Positions 17,993 through 25,725 of a DNA stretch of 64,000 bases are shown in pieces. Location: NCBI RefSeq assembly GCF_910586915.1, contig NZ_CAJULN010000001.1, forward strand, positions 124,001 through 188,000, read 5' to 3'. The notes below the pieces were generated by a model that saw nothing but the letters and a program-made list of their open reading frames with translations, did not search any database and was not told where the DNA came from. Both the position numbers and the translations under genes were made by a program. The first letter of the stretch is position 1. Each line of letters opens with the position of its first letter. This stretch comes from an uncultured Bacteroides sp. Lineage in GTDB: Bacteria; Bacteroidota; Bacteroidia; Bacteroidales; Bacteroidaceae.

Positions 17993-20149
17993 TTATTTTT
18001 CGATTAATTCGAAGTCCAACTGTTTCTTTTCCAGGTTGGCGCGTGCCACGCGGACGGTGATGGCGTCTCCCAAACTGTAGGTCTTGTTCTTGTGGCGTCC
18101 GCGCAGGCAGTAGTTCTTCTCGTCGAATTCGTAATAGTCGTCGTCCAGGTCGCGGACGGGAACGAGGCCTTCACACTTGTTCTCGTTCAGCTCGACGTAG
18201 AGCCCCCATTCGGTCACGCCGGAGATGACGCCGTCGTAAATCTGCCCCAGCCGTTCGCTCATAAATTCCACCTGCTTGTACTTGATGGAAGCACGTTCGG
18301 CGTTTGCCGCAATTTGCTCCATGTTCGAGCTATGGTCGCACAACGCTTCGTATTTGGTTTCGGATACGCTGCGCCCGCCGTCCATGTATTTCGTCACCAG
18401 GCGGTGCACCATCATGTCCGGGAATCGGCGGATGGGCGAGGTGAAGTGCGTGTAGTAGTCGAAGGCAAGGCCGTAGTGGCCGATGTTGTGCGTAGAGTAG
18501 CGTGCCTTCTGCATGGCGCGTATCGATACGGTTTCTATCAGGTTCTCCTCTTTCTTTCCGTGGATGTCGTCAAGCAGGTGGTTGATGGACTTGGAGATAT
18601 CCGTCTTCGTGCCGCTTGTGCGCACCTTGTAGCCGAAGCGGGCGATGAAGTGTGACAGGTTTTCCAGTTTTTCCGGGTCGGGCAGGTCGTGGATGCGGTA
18701 GGGAAGCACTTTGGCCTTCTTGTTTTTCGGCACGCGTCCTATCTTTTCCGCCACCGTCCTGTTGGCGAGCAACATGAATTCCTCCACAAGTTTGTTGGCG
18801 TCTTTCGACTCTTTGAAGTAGACGCTGACGGGTTTTCCTTTCTCGTCGATTTCAAATTTCACCTCATAACGGTCGAAGTTGATGGCTCCTGCTGCGAACC
18901 GTTTTTCGCGGAGTGCTTTCGCAAGCGTGTCCAGCGTGAGCACCTCTTCTTTGAAGTCGCCCTCTTTGGTCTCGATAATCTGCTGCGCCTCTTCGTAAGT
19001 GAAGCGGCGGTCGGAGTTGATGACCGTGTGCACGATGCGCGAGTCTTTCACCTCCCCCTTTTCGGTGATGTCGAAGATGACCGAGAAAGCGAGTTTCTCC
19101 TCGTTCGGGCGGAGCGAGCAGATGAAGTTGCACAGGCGTTCGGGCAGCATCGGTATGGTGCGGTCTACGAGGTAGACGGAAGTCGCCCGTTTTTCGGCCT
19201 CCTTGTCTATGATTCCTCCCTCTTTTACGTAGTGTGTCACGTCGGCGATGTGCACGCCTACCTCCCACAGCCCCTCTTTGAGCCGGCGTATGGAAAGTGC
19301 GTCGTCAAAGTCTTTGGCGTCTTTAGGGTCGATGGTGAACGTCGTAACCTTGCGGAAATCCTCGCGGCGGGCAATCTCTTCGGCAGAAATCTCGGCGGGA
19401 ATCTTGTCGGCAGCCTTTTCTACCGATGTCGGATATACGTAGGGCAGGCCGAACTCCGCAAGAATGGCGTGCATCTCCGTGGTGTTTTCGCCCGCCTTGC
19501 CCAATATGTCGATTACTTGCCCGAGGGGATTCTTTGCCTTGTCGGGCCATTCGGTGATTTTCACGATGGCCTTGTCGCCGGTCTTTCCCCCTTTCAGCTT
19601 ATCTTTCGGGATGAAGATGTCGTTGGCAAGCGTGCGGTTTTCCGTCACTAAGAATGCGTACGACTTTGCCACCTCCAGCGTTCCGACAAAGGTGTCGTTG
19701 GCGCGTTCCAGAATTTCAATCACCTCGCCTTCGGCTTCCCTGTTTTTCCGTTTGGCGTAGAAGGTAATCTTCACCTTGTCGTTGTTCATCGCATGGGCCG
19801 AATTGCGTTCCGCCACAAATATCGGCTCGCCCCCTCCTTCGGGGATAAACGAGTTCTTGCCGTTGCTCTTCCGTTGGAACGTGCCTGTCATCTCGGTGCC
19901 ACGGCTGTTGAGGCGGAACCTTCCTTTTTCTGTTTCACTGATATAGTCGTCATCTAAAAGGTCGTGCAGTATATCGACGCAGAGCATTTTCTGCGGATGC
20001 GTAGTAAGGCGCAGTTCCGAGAAAATATACTTCATGCTTAAAGTTTCGCAGGGTTTGGCATGGAAAAAGTTTATTAACAACGCTGCCAGCTCTTTTTTAC
20101 TCATTCTCTTGCCGGCTTTTTTCTCTTTCTTTTCTTTCTTTTTCGCCAT
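17993..20149 (-). CDS. rnr: Ribonuclease R (RNB-family 3'-5' exoribonuclease)
   Basis: A 718-residue processive exoribonuclease that degrades structured RNA. The first 20 residues are a Lys-rich tail. A winged-helix region and cold-shock-like domains follow. The RNB catalytic core starts near residue 270 with TIDPKDAKDFDDALS, which holds the metal-binding Asp residues, and includes FTSPIRRFPDMMVHRL further on. A C-terminal S1 domain (GQIYDGVISGVTEWGLYVEL) ends the protein. The start ATG at 20149 gives the usual length. It is transcribed away from the dehydratase gene at 20327, with a 177-base divergent promoter region between. Confidence 0.97.
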   Translation of the reverse strand: MAKKKEKKEKKAGKRMSKKELAALLINFFHAKPCETLSMKYIFSELRLTTHPQKMLCVDILHDLLDDDYISETEKGRFRLNSRGTEMTGTFQRKSNGKNSFIPEGGGEPIFVAERNSAHAMNNDKVKITFYAKRKNREAEGEVIEILERANDTFVGTLEVAKSYAFLVTENRTLANDIFIPKDKLKGGKTGDKAIVKITEWPDKAKNPLGQVIDILGKAGENTTEMHAILAEFGLPYVYPTSVEKAADKIPAEISAEEIARREDFRKVTTFTIDPKDAKDFDDALSIRRLKEGLWEVGVHIADVTHYVKEGGIIDKEAEKRATSVYLVDRTIPMLPERLCNFICSLRPNEEKLAFSVIFDITEKGEVKDSRIVHTVINSDRRFTYEEAQQIIETKEGDFKEEVLTLDTLAKALREKRFAAGAINFDRYEVKFEIDEKGKPVSVYFKESKDANKLVEEFMLLANRTVAEKIGRVPKNKKAKVLPYRIHDLPDPEKLENLSHFIARFGYKVRTSGTKTDISKSINHLLDDIHGKKEENLIETVSIRAMQKARYSTHNIGHYGLAFDYYTHFTSPIRRFPDMMVHRLVTKYMDGGRSVSETKYEALCDHSSNMEQIAANAERASIKYKQVEFMSERLGQIYDGVISGVTEWGLYVELNENKCEGLVPVRDLDDDYYEFDEKNYCLRGRHKNKTYSLGDAITVRVARANLEKKQLDFELIEK

Positions 20150-20282
20150 AATATATGGAGTTTGTTAGTAGTTCAATCATCTGATAGGATACAAAGTAAA
20201 CAAATTTTTGGTTAGTTTGTTGTTGGCGTCTCTGTTTATTTTTGATTTTCGGGTTCGGGTTTCCACTGTTTTATATTTATTG

Positions 20283-20290
20283 TATCTTTG
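20283..20290 (+). promoter_or_regulatory. Promoter -7 box for the dehydratase/PAP2 pair
   Basis: A perfect TATCTTTG lies 36 bases before the start at 20327. A TTTC segment about 20 nt upstream is a weak -33 match. Confidence 0.55.
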
Positions 20291-20326
20291 CGGCGTTATC
20301 AACTATTCACGTAGAATCTGGAAAAT

Positions 20327-21334
20327 ATGGAAAGTATTTTAATTACGGGCGCAAGCGGTTTTATCGGGAGTTTTCTTGTAGAGGAAGCCCTCAGGCGGGG
20401 GTTGGAAGTATGGGCGGGAGTCCGTGCCACGAGTAGCAGGAGGTACCTGAACGACCCGAGGATTCATTTTCTCGAGCTGGACTTTGCCAACCCCGACGCG
20501 CTGCGTGCCCGCCTTTCCGGGCATAAGGATATTGGTAACAGGTTTGATTACATCGTCCATTGCGCCGGCGTCACCAAATGCTCTGACAAGAGGACGTTCG
20601 ATGAGGTCAATTATCTTCAGACCAGATGTTTCATCGAGACACTGAGCGGGTTGGACATGGTTCCGAAACAGTTTGTCTACATCAGTACGTTGAGCGTATT
20701 CGGCCCCGTGCGCGAAAAAGATTACACCCCGATTGAGCCCGGCGACACCCCCAAGCCCAATACCGCCTACGGTTTCAGTAAGCTCAAAGCGGAGCAGTAT
20801 ATTCGCAGCCTTCCCGGCTTCCCCTACGTCATATACCGTCCTACGGGAGTCTACGGCCCCCGCGAATCGGACTATTTCCTGATGGCGAAGTCCATTCGGA
20901 AACACGTCGATTTCTCAGTGGGCTTCCGGCGCCAGGACCTCACCTTTGTCTATGTGAAAGACATCGTGCAGGCCGTATTCCTGGGCATAGAGAAGAAAAT
21001 AGCCCGGAAGGCCTATTTTCTCACCGACGGCGGAGTCTACAGCAGCCGTGCGTTTTCGCGTCTGATACAAAAAGAATTAGGCAATCCGTTGGTTCTTCAT
21101 CTGAAATGTCCGTTAATTGTGCTAAAAGTTATATCTTTGTTCGCTGAATTCATTGCCACCCGCTCCGGAAAGAGCAGCACTTTGAATTCGGACAAATATA
21201 AGATAATGAAACAACGCAACTGGCAGTGCGACATCACTCCTGCAATCGACGAATTGGGATATGCGCCCGAATATGATTTGGAGAAGGGAGTGCGTGAGAC
21301 GATTGCCTGGTATAAAAACGAAGGATGGCTATAG
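20327..21334 (+). CDS. NAD-dependent epimerase/dehydratase (extended SDR)
   Basis: A 335-residue extended short-chain dehydrogenase. The nucleotide-binding motif GASGFIG lies at residues 8-14, a catalytic Ser/Thr is in YISTLSVFGP near 118-127, and the YxxxK pair is Tyr148-Lys152 (YGFSKLK). The gene overlaps the next one by 10 bases (stop inside ATGGCTATAG), so the two products are made together. Partners of this type act on sugar nucleotides or lipid-linked intermediates. Pairing with a PAP2 membrane protein favours a lipid substrate, possibly a sphingolipid or polyprenyl intermediate, but this is inference. Confidence 0.88.
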   Translation: MESILITGASGFIGSFLVEEALRRGLEVWAGVRATSSRRYLNDPRIHFLELDFANPDALRARLSGHKDIGNRFDYIVHCAGVTKCSDKRTFDEVNYLQTRCFIETLSGLDMVPKQFVYISTLSVFGPVREKDYTPIEPGDTPKPNTAYGFSKLKAEQYIRSLPGFPYVIYRPTGVYGPRESDYFLMAKSIRKHVDFSVGFRRQDLTFVYVKDIVQAVFLGIEKKIARKAYFLTDGGVYSSRAFSRLIQKELGNPLVLHLKCPLIVLKVISLFAEFIATRSGKSSTLNSDKYKIMKQRNWQCDITPAIDELGYAPEYDLEKGVRETIAWYKNEGWL

Positions 21335-22290
21335 ACTTGTTTAAGCGCGTGGAAACCCGGAAGGGGTTGTTTGCGGTAGAAAAGATTACATTAATTTATA
21401 ATCTGCTGACTTCCATACTGATTTTATTTCTGTTCCAGCGGATGGACCATCCCTGGCATATGCTGATCGATAGGGCCATGATTGCCGTGATGACTTTCTT
21501 GCTGATGTATCTCTACCGCCTTGCACCCTGCAAGTTTTCGGCGTTCGTGCGTATTGTCATTCAGATGAGCCTGCTATCCTACTGGTATCCCGACACGTTC
21601 GAGTTCAACCGTTTTTTCCCCAACCTCGACCATCTCTTTGCCGGTGCCGAGCAGTTCCTCTTCGGCGGGCAGCCCGCTATCTGGTTCAGCCGTAGGTTTC
21701 CGCAACTGCTGGTCAGCGAGGCGTTCAATATGGGCTACTTCTTCTATTATCCGATGATGCTCATCGTTGCCTTGTTCTATTTCATCCGTCGCTTCGAGTG
21801 GTTCGAAAAAATGTCTTTCGTGCTGGTCACCTCTTTCTTCATCTATTATCTGATATACATCTTTGTGCCCGTGGCAGGCCCTCAGTTTTATTTTCCCGCC
21901 ATCGGTGCCGACTGTGTGGCACAGGGCGTTTTCCCTTCCATCGGCGATTATTTCAATCACCATCAGGAGTTGCTGCCCGGTCCGGGCTATCAGCACGGGT
22001 TCTTTTACAACCTGGTGGAAAGTTCGCAGCAGGTGGGTGAGCGTCCTACGGCGGCGTTTCCCAGTTCCCACGTCGGTATTTCCACCATTCTGATGATAAT
22101 GTCGTGGCGCGTCAGCCGCAAGTTGTTTGCCTGCCTGATGCCTTTCTACCTGCTTCTTTGCGGGGCTACGGTCTATATTCAGGCACATTACCTCATTGAT
22201 TCCATCGTGGGCTTTGTCTCCGCGTTTGCCTTCTACGTGCTGGCAACGTGGATGTTTAAGAAATGGTTTGCGCAGCCCATGTTCCGCTGA
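21325..22290 (+). CDS. PAP2-superfamily integral membrane phosphatase/phosphotransferase
   Basis: A 321-residue protein with about six transmembrane helices. The PAP2 catalytic motifs are AAFPSSHVG (about residues 239-247) and IQAHYLIDSI (about 289-298), giving the two His and one Asp expected for the phosphohistidine mechanism. The fold and spacing resemble the PAP2_3 group that includes inositol phosphoryltransferases of ceramide lipids. Translation starts inside the end of the dehydratase gene. Bacteroides makes sphingolipids and inositol lipids, so a lipid headgroup transferase or phosphatase is plausible. A terminator follows at 22359. Confidence 0.85.
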   Translation: MAIDLFKRVETRKGLFAVEKITLIYNLLTSILILFLFQRMDHPWHMLIDRAMIAVMTFLLMYLYRLAPCKFSAFVRIVIQMSLLSYWYPDTFEFNRFFPNLDHLFAGAEQFLFGGQPAIWFSRRFPQLLVSEAFNMGYFFYYPMMLIVALFYFIRRFEWFEKMSFVLVTSFFIYYLIYIFVPVAGPQFYFPAIGADCVAQGVFPSIGDYFNHHQELLPGPGYQHGFFYNLVESSQQVGERPTAAFPSSHVGISTILMIMSWRVSRKLFACLMPFYLLLCGATVYIQAHYLIDSIVGFVSAFAFYVLATWMFKKWFAQPMFR

Positions 22291-22358
22291 GCGGGCAGTG
22301 CGTACGGTAAGCCCGGCGGAAAGAGGGAAAATTCTTAAAGATAGATAATTAATTGCTG

Positions 22359-22386
22359 AAAAACAATGGCGGAGGACATTGTTTTT
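22359..22386 (+). terminator. Terminator after the PAP2 gene
   Basis: AAAAACAATG pairs with CATTGTTTTT across an eight-base loop, giving a 10-bp stem whose right arm is the T-run. It lies about 70 bases after the PAP2 stop codon. Confidence 0.75.
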
Positions 22387-22388
22387 CG

Positions 22389-22441
22389 TATCTTTGCAGC
22401 GTCGGAATCGGGCTCAGTGTGATGAACCGCCCTTTTCCGAC
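22389..22441 (+). promoter_or_regulatory. -7 box and hairpin upstream of the rod-like RNA
   Basis: A perfect TATCTTTG lies at 22389-22396. Immediately after it, GTCGGAA (22401-22407) pairs with TTCCGAC (22435-22441). A second, weaker box, TAGTATTG, is at 22450-22457. Either could start the RNA described at 22463-22660. I see no clear -33 element for either. Confidence 0.45.
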
Positions 22442-22462
22442 TTGACATATAGTATTGCATAA

Positions 22463-22660
22463 ATGTGATAATTATTATTTCCAGATAGTGAAAGTCTGGT
22501 AAATTTTCTGCTGAATACGGGAATAATAAGTATGATACACGTTTACACCCTTGTTGGCTCCATACAAGGCGTGGACTGTCTTTCTACTTATTCGTATTCG
22601 GGTTTACCAGAGCCTCACTATCTGATAAGGGAAAGCAGTTGCACGCCTTTCTTGTTTTGT
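22463..22660 (+). ncRNA. Rod-shaped structured RNA, 6S-like
   Basis: The stretch 22483-22623 folds back on itself nearly end to end. Paired arms, outside to inside, are 22483-22491 with 22615-22623, 22495-22503 with 22603-22611, 22513-22519 with 22593-22599, 22525-22532 with 22585-22592, CACG with CGTG (22538/22570) and CCTTGT with ACAAGG (22549/22564). All are perfect. A further TTTCC/GGGAA pairing extends the base. Between the second and third arms lies an unequal bubble of 9 versus 3 bases. A single long hairpin with internal bubbles and a length near 190 nt is the shape of 6S RNA, which binds the housekeeping RNA polymerase. I have no alignment to prove that name; a palindromic mobile repeat is the main alternative. 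Ends are approximate. Confidence 0.6.
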
Positions 22661-22779
22661 TTTTGGAAAGAATCTGCAAAAAAAGTCGTTGGCTGCTGTC
22701 ACATTTTGGATATTTTGTTCAATAGTGTAATGTAAATGAGTCGATTTACCGGGAGAGAGGGAAAGAGACATTCAAAGTA

Positions 22780-22873
22780 AAAGTGGTATAAAAAATTGGC
22801 TTTTCCCTTTGTAGTGAAATCTGGTAGATTTTGATTAGGAATACGGTGGAGATAACCTGTTTTATACCACTTT
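22780..22873 (+). other. Long hairpin in the leader of the six-gene operon
   Basis: A 14-bp perfect stem (AAAGTGGTATAAAA at 22780-22793, TTTTATACCACTTT at 22860-22873) is followed by ATTTTTT, as in an intrinsic terminator. It lies 30 bases before the start codon at 22904. The 66-base loop contains AGTGAAA, TCTGGTA, ATTTT and GAATACGG in the same order and spacing as the 5' arm of the rod-like RNA at 22487-22520. It could be an attenuator, a second small RNA, or a decayed copy of the first. Confidence 0.6.
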
Positions 22874-22903
22874 ATTTTTTAACCAATTAATTAACAAAAT
22901 GTT

Positions 22904-23656
22904 ATGAAGACCAAACAATCATTTCTTTTTGCAGCGATGGCACTCTTCGCCATTGCGCTACTGGCCGCTTGCGGCAGTTCGAAGCAGGCGCAAGGCTATC
23001 CGATGCCCTATCCGTATCCCATGCCCGGACAGGGGTATCCTGCGCAGGGCTATCAGAATCCTCCTGTAGCGCAAACTCCTCCTGCACAGGCAAAAGCATC
23101 TTCGGGCTATTCGGACGAAGATGAAATCAACGAAAAACTGAAGGAATATAGCAATGGCGGATGGCAGATTCACGGCAGCGCGCGTACGTTGCGTGGAAAA
23201 CTCACCGAACATTACGCCAAACTCGCCGCAAATCCCGGCCTGCGCGAAATAACCGGAACCTCTACGGGATGCCGCTCCATCACCGTGTGCAGGGCAGCCG
23301 CCCTCAACGCTGCAAGCATGGAATTTGCCGTCAACATGGGGCAAGACCTGCGCGGAAAAACCCTGCGCGACATGGGACACGACGAAGCAGCACAGACGCC
23401 CGACGAGTTCAACCGTTTCCACCAGGCCTGCATCGGCAAATTCCAGGCTTCCGTGAAGGGCGACTTGGAAGAGAGCATCGCGCTGATTCGCAAGGAGGCC
23501 AACGGAGTGAACTCTTATGAGATTCACTTCCTGGTAGACAAAGAAAAGGTGCATAACAGACGCAAGCAGGCCATCCAAGACGCGTTGGAAGAATCCAAGC
23601 TCCGTGGCGAATATGCAGAATCAGTTAAAAAATTCATTGACGACGAATTTGAATAA
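22904..23656 (+). CDS. Lipoprotein with Pro/Tyr/Gly-rich N-terminus, function unknown
   Basis: A 250-residue predicted lipoprotein. The signal peptide ends in LLAAC with Cys23 the lipidation site. Residues ~30-65 are a flexible linker of repeated YPMP, QGYP and PPAQ words, which would hold the folded part away from the membrane. The globular remainder contains GSARTLRGKLTEHY, GCRSITVCRAAALNAASMEF and a charged helical tail. The Ala-spaced pattern recalls LPP20-type lipoproteins, but I do not recognise the family with certainty. It opens the six-gene operon; the next gene begins two bases after its stop. Confidence 0.75.
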   Translation: MKTKQSFLFAAMALFAIALLAACGSSKQAQGYPMPYPYPMPGQGYPAQGYQNPPVAQTPPAQAKASSGYSDEDEINEKLKEYSNGGWQIHGSARTLRGKLTEHYAKLAANPGLREITGTSTGCRSITVCRAAALNAASMEFAVNMGQDLRGKTLRDMGHDEAAQTPDEFNRFHQACIGKFQASVKGDLEESIALIRKEANGVNSYEIHFLVDKEKVHNRRKQAIQDALEESKLRGEYAESVKKFIDDEFE

Positions 23657-23658
23657 TC

Positions 23659-24573
23659 ATGATGAAATCATACCTTTACCGCAAGAAAATGCGCTATGCG
23701 TTATTATTACTATGGATAGCGTTGGGAGCTTTGGCTCCCTTTCGCGTTTGTGCCCAAAAGGTGCTGCAACGCTCAGAGAAAATGCGCCCGGCGTGGCTTG
23801 CCAACCGCCTGCCCAAGCCTGGCAATAGCACCTTCCACTATCAGGTGACCGAGGGTGAACACCGCAACTTGGAGGAGGCGCGGCACAGTTGTCTGCTCAA
23901 TCTCTCCACTTATATCAAAAGGACGCACCGGATAGAGGAGCAGACCGTGGCGGATATCAAACTTGAACAGCAGAACGGAGCCATGAACGAAAGTGAAAAC
24001 TACCGGTTTGCTTACAACATCGAAGGGCAACAGGTGATTGTCACCTCTCACAAATACGATGAATACTGGGAATACCTGCTCTATCCCAACGGCGAGCGCA
24101 TCTATCGTTGCTATACCCTATACGGGGTGGCAGACACACCCAATGTGGCGTTCGACCGTCTCTCTTTCAGCCGCAAATACGGCGTGCGCGGAGCTGCCCG
24201 TTCGCTGATAGTACCCGGTTGGGGACAGTTGTACAAAGGCAATACCGCCAAAGGGGCTTCCATCCTGGGAGGTGAAATAGCATTGGCGGCAGGCATATTG
24301 GTGGCCGAAAACCAACGCAGCTCTTATGTGAAGAAGATGCGCGAGCAACCCAAACACCTGGCTACCTACAACACGAAAGCCGACAACTGGGAGAACATAC
24401 GCAACGCCTGCATCGGCGGAGCGGCAGCACTGTATGTATATAACCTGGTAGACGCACTGGTGGCAAACGGACGCAAGCGGAGCATCAGGCAAAAAGGTAG
24501 TCCCGTACATATGGCGCTTTACCCGTCGGTAGGCAGTTGCAATGGCGTGACGTTAGCTTTTCGTTTTCAATAA
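23659..24573 (+). CDS. Exported DUF5683-like membrane protein
   Basis: A 304-residue envelope protein. A hydrophobic N-terminal segment (about residues 12-32, ending VCAQ) is a signal peptide. The first half has a helical region with EARHSCLLNLSTYIKR similar in pattern to the preceding lipoprotein. The second half carries SLIVPGWGQLYKGNTAKGA, the PGWGQ-type motif of DUF5683, followed by a hydrophobic helix (GGEIALAAGILVAE) and another (CIGGAAALYVYNLVDAL). It starts two bases after the lipoprotein gene. Function unknown; co-expression with the lipoprotein suggests a shared envelope complex. Confidence 0.75.
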   Translation: MMKSYLYRKKMRYALLLLWIALGALAPFRVCAQKVLQRSEKMRPAWLANRLPKPGNSTFHYQVTEGEHRNLEEARHSCLLNLSTYIKRTHRIEEQTVADIKLEQQNGAMNESENYRFAYNIEGQQVIVTSHKYDEYWEYLLYPNGERIYRCYTLYGVADTPNVAFDRLSFSRKYGVRGAARSLIVPGWGQLYKGNTAKGASILGGEIALAAGILVAENQRSSYVKKMREQPKHLATYNTKADNWENIRNACIGGAAALYVYNLVDALVANGRKRSIRQKGSPVHMALYPSVGSCNGVTLAFRFQ

Positions 24574-24600
24574 ACCATCAAAGAATAAATAACATTACAC

Positions 24601-25683
24601 ATGAACAAAATGAAATCGTTGATTAAATTTTTTTGCGGAGCATCCGCACTGATGATTATTTGCGGAGTATTGTATAGTTGCACCAAAGACGAGGTGGAAA
24701 CAATGGGCACTATCTATGGGATAGTGAACGACGCCGATACCGGCGAACCTATCGTCGACGCTCACGTGTCGCTTACCCCTTACGGAAAGACCATCAACAC
24801 AGGAGGCGACGGGGGATATGAGTTTCAGGAATTGGAACCGGGACAATACACCATCCAAATCAGCAAATCGGGATATAAGACGAATACGAAACGCATCTCT
24901 GTTGTTCCGGGCGAAAAGGCTTCAGGCGACATGATGCTCAAACGCGGCGTTCCCAGCATCTCGCTGAGCGTAAACTCGTTGAACTTCGGAGGCCGTGCCA
25001 CTAACAAGACGTTTTCCATTCGCAACATCAGTACGTCGGGCACTTCCGTATCGTGGCAGGTGTCTCAGGCTTTTCCTGTGAGTTGGCTGAGCGTCACTCC
25101 TTCCAATGGCTCTACTGCTGCGAGCAAGGAAAGCGTGGTTTCGGTAAATGTGAACCGCGACCGGGTGACGAAAGATGAAACCGCTACACTGATTGTAGAA
25201 GCAGACGGAGAATCATTCCCCGTAGAAATATTGGTATCGAAAAACGGAGAAGGAGATGATGGTGAGAATGATACGCCTGCCGGCGGAAGTTGTGGGGAGA
25301 TTATTTCTTTTGATACAAAATTGAAAACGGAATTTCTGTCGTGCACTAAGGTCGGTAATGTGGTTGAGTTTCAGTTTAGGATAACGAATATGGGAGAAGA
25401 TGATATAAAATTATATTTAGCTCCATTCAGCTCTGGAGGATATGATGATCAAGGAAATAAGCATACAGATAATGTATATTGGTTAGCAGGTAAACAATTG
25501 GTGTCTGAAGGAGTAAATACTCAGGAATTTCCTTCTAATATACCTATCAGTGGGAAAATTATGATTAAAAATGTATCTTCGACGGTAGGTTCAATTACTC
25601 GTTTTGAATTTGTTCTTGCTGGTGGAGTTTATGAATCTCCAGTGATGAATAAAACAATGATTTTTAAGGATTTGAGATGGTGA
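24601..25683 (+). CDS. Lipoprotein with carboxypeptidase-regulatory-like and Ig-like (BACON-type) domains
   Basis: A 360-residue predicted surface or periplasmic lipoprotein. The signal peptide ends in LYSC, with Cys27 lipidated. Residues ~37-118 form a carboxypeptidase-regulatory-like beta-sandwich (GIVNDADTGEPIVDAHVSLT, GYEFQELEPGQYTIQISKSG). Residues ~120-215 resemble a BACON-type Ig fold (SVNSLNFGGRATNKTFSIRN, WLSVTPSNGST). A linker of acidic and Gly residues leads to a C-terminal domain of ~130 residues that I do not recognise. That last part is clearly more AT-rich in its codons than the rest, as if exchanged as a unit. No catalytic motif is seen; binding or adhesion is likely. Confidence 0.8.
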   Translation: MNKMKSLIKFFCGASALMIICGVLYSCTKDEVETMGTIYGIVNDADTGEPIVDAHVSLTPYGKTINTGGDGGYEFQELEPGQYTIQISKSGYKTNTKRISVVPGEKASGDMMLKRGVPSISLSVNSLNFGGRATNKTFSIRNISTSGTSVSWQVSQAFPVSWLSVTPSNGSTAASKESVVSVNVNRDRVTKDETATLIVEADGESFPVEILVSKNGEGDDGENDTPAGGSCGEIISFDTKLKTEFLSCTKVGNVVEFQFRITNMGEDDIKLYLAPFSSGGYDDQGNKHTDNVYWLAGKQLVSEGVNTQEFPSNIPISGKIMIKNVSSTVGSITRFEFVLAGGVYESPVMNKTMIFKDLRW

Positions 25684-25725
25684 TAACATCTGCAAATCAT
25701 CAAAATAACTTAGAATAAACAAAGA

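Noticed and set aside
18689..19651. 320-residue plus-strand frame inside rnr
   Set aside because: Antisense shadow; Phe/Val/His-rich without any recognisable domain.
22359..22441. Riboswitch upstream of the rod-like RNA
   Set aside because: The hairpins are a terminator for the gene before and a simple stem; no known aptamer pattern is seen.
22532..22735. 67-residue plus-strand frame inside the rod-like RNA
   Set aside because: It overlaps the paired arms, lacks a ribosome site and has no protein-like pattern.
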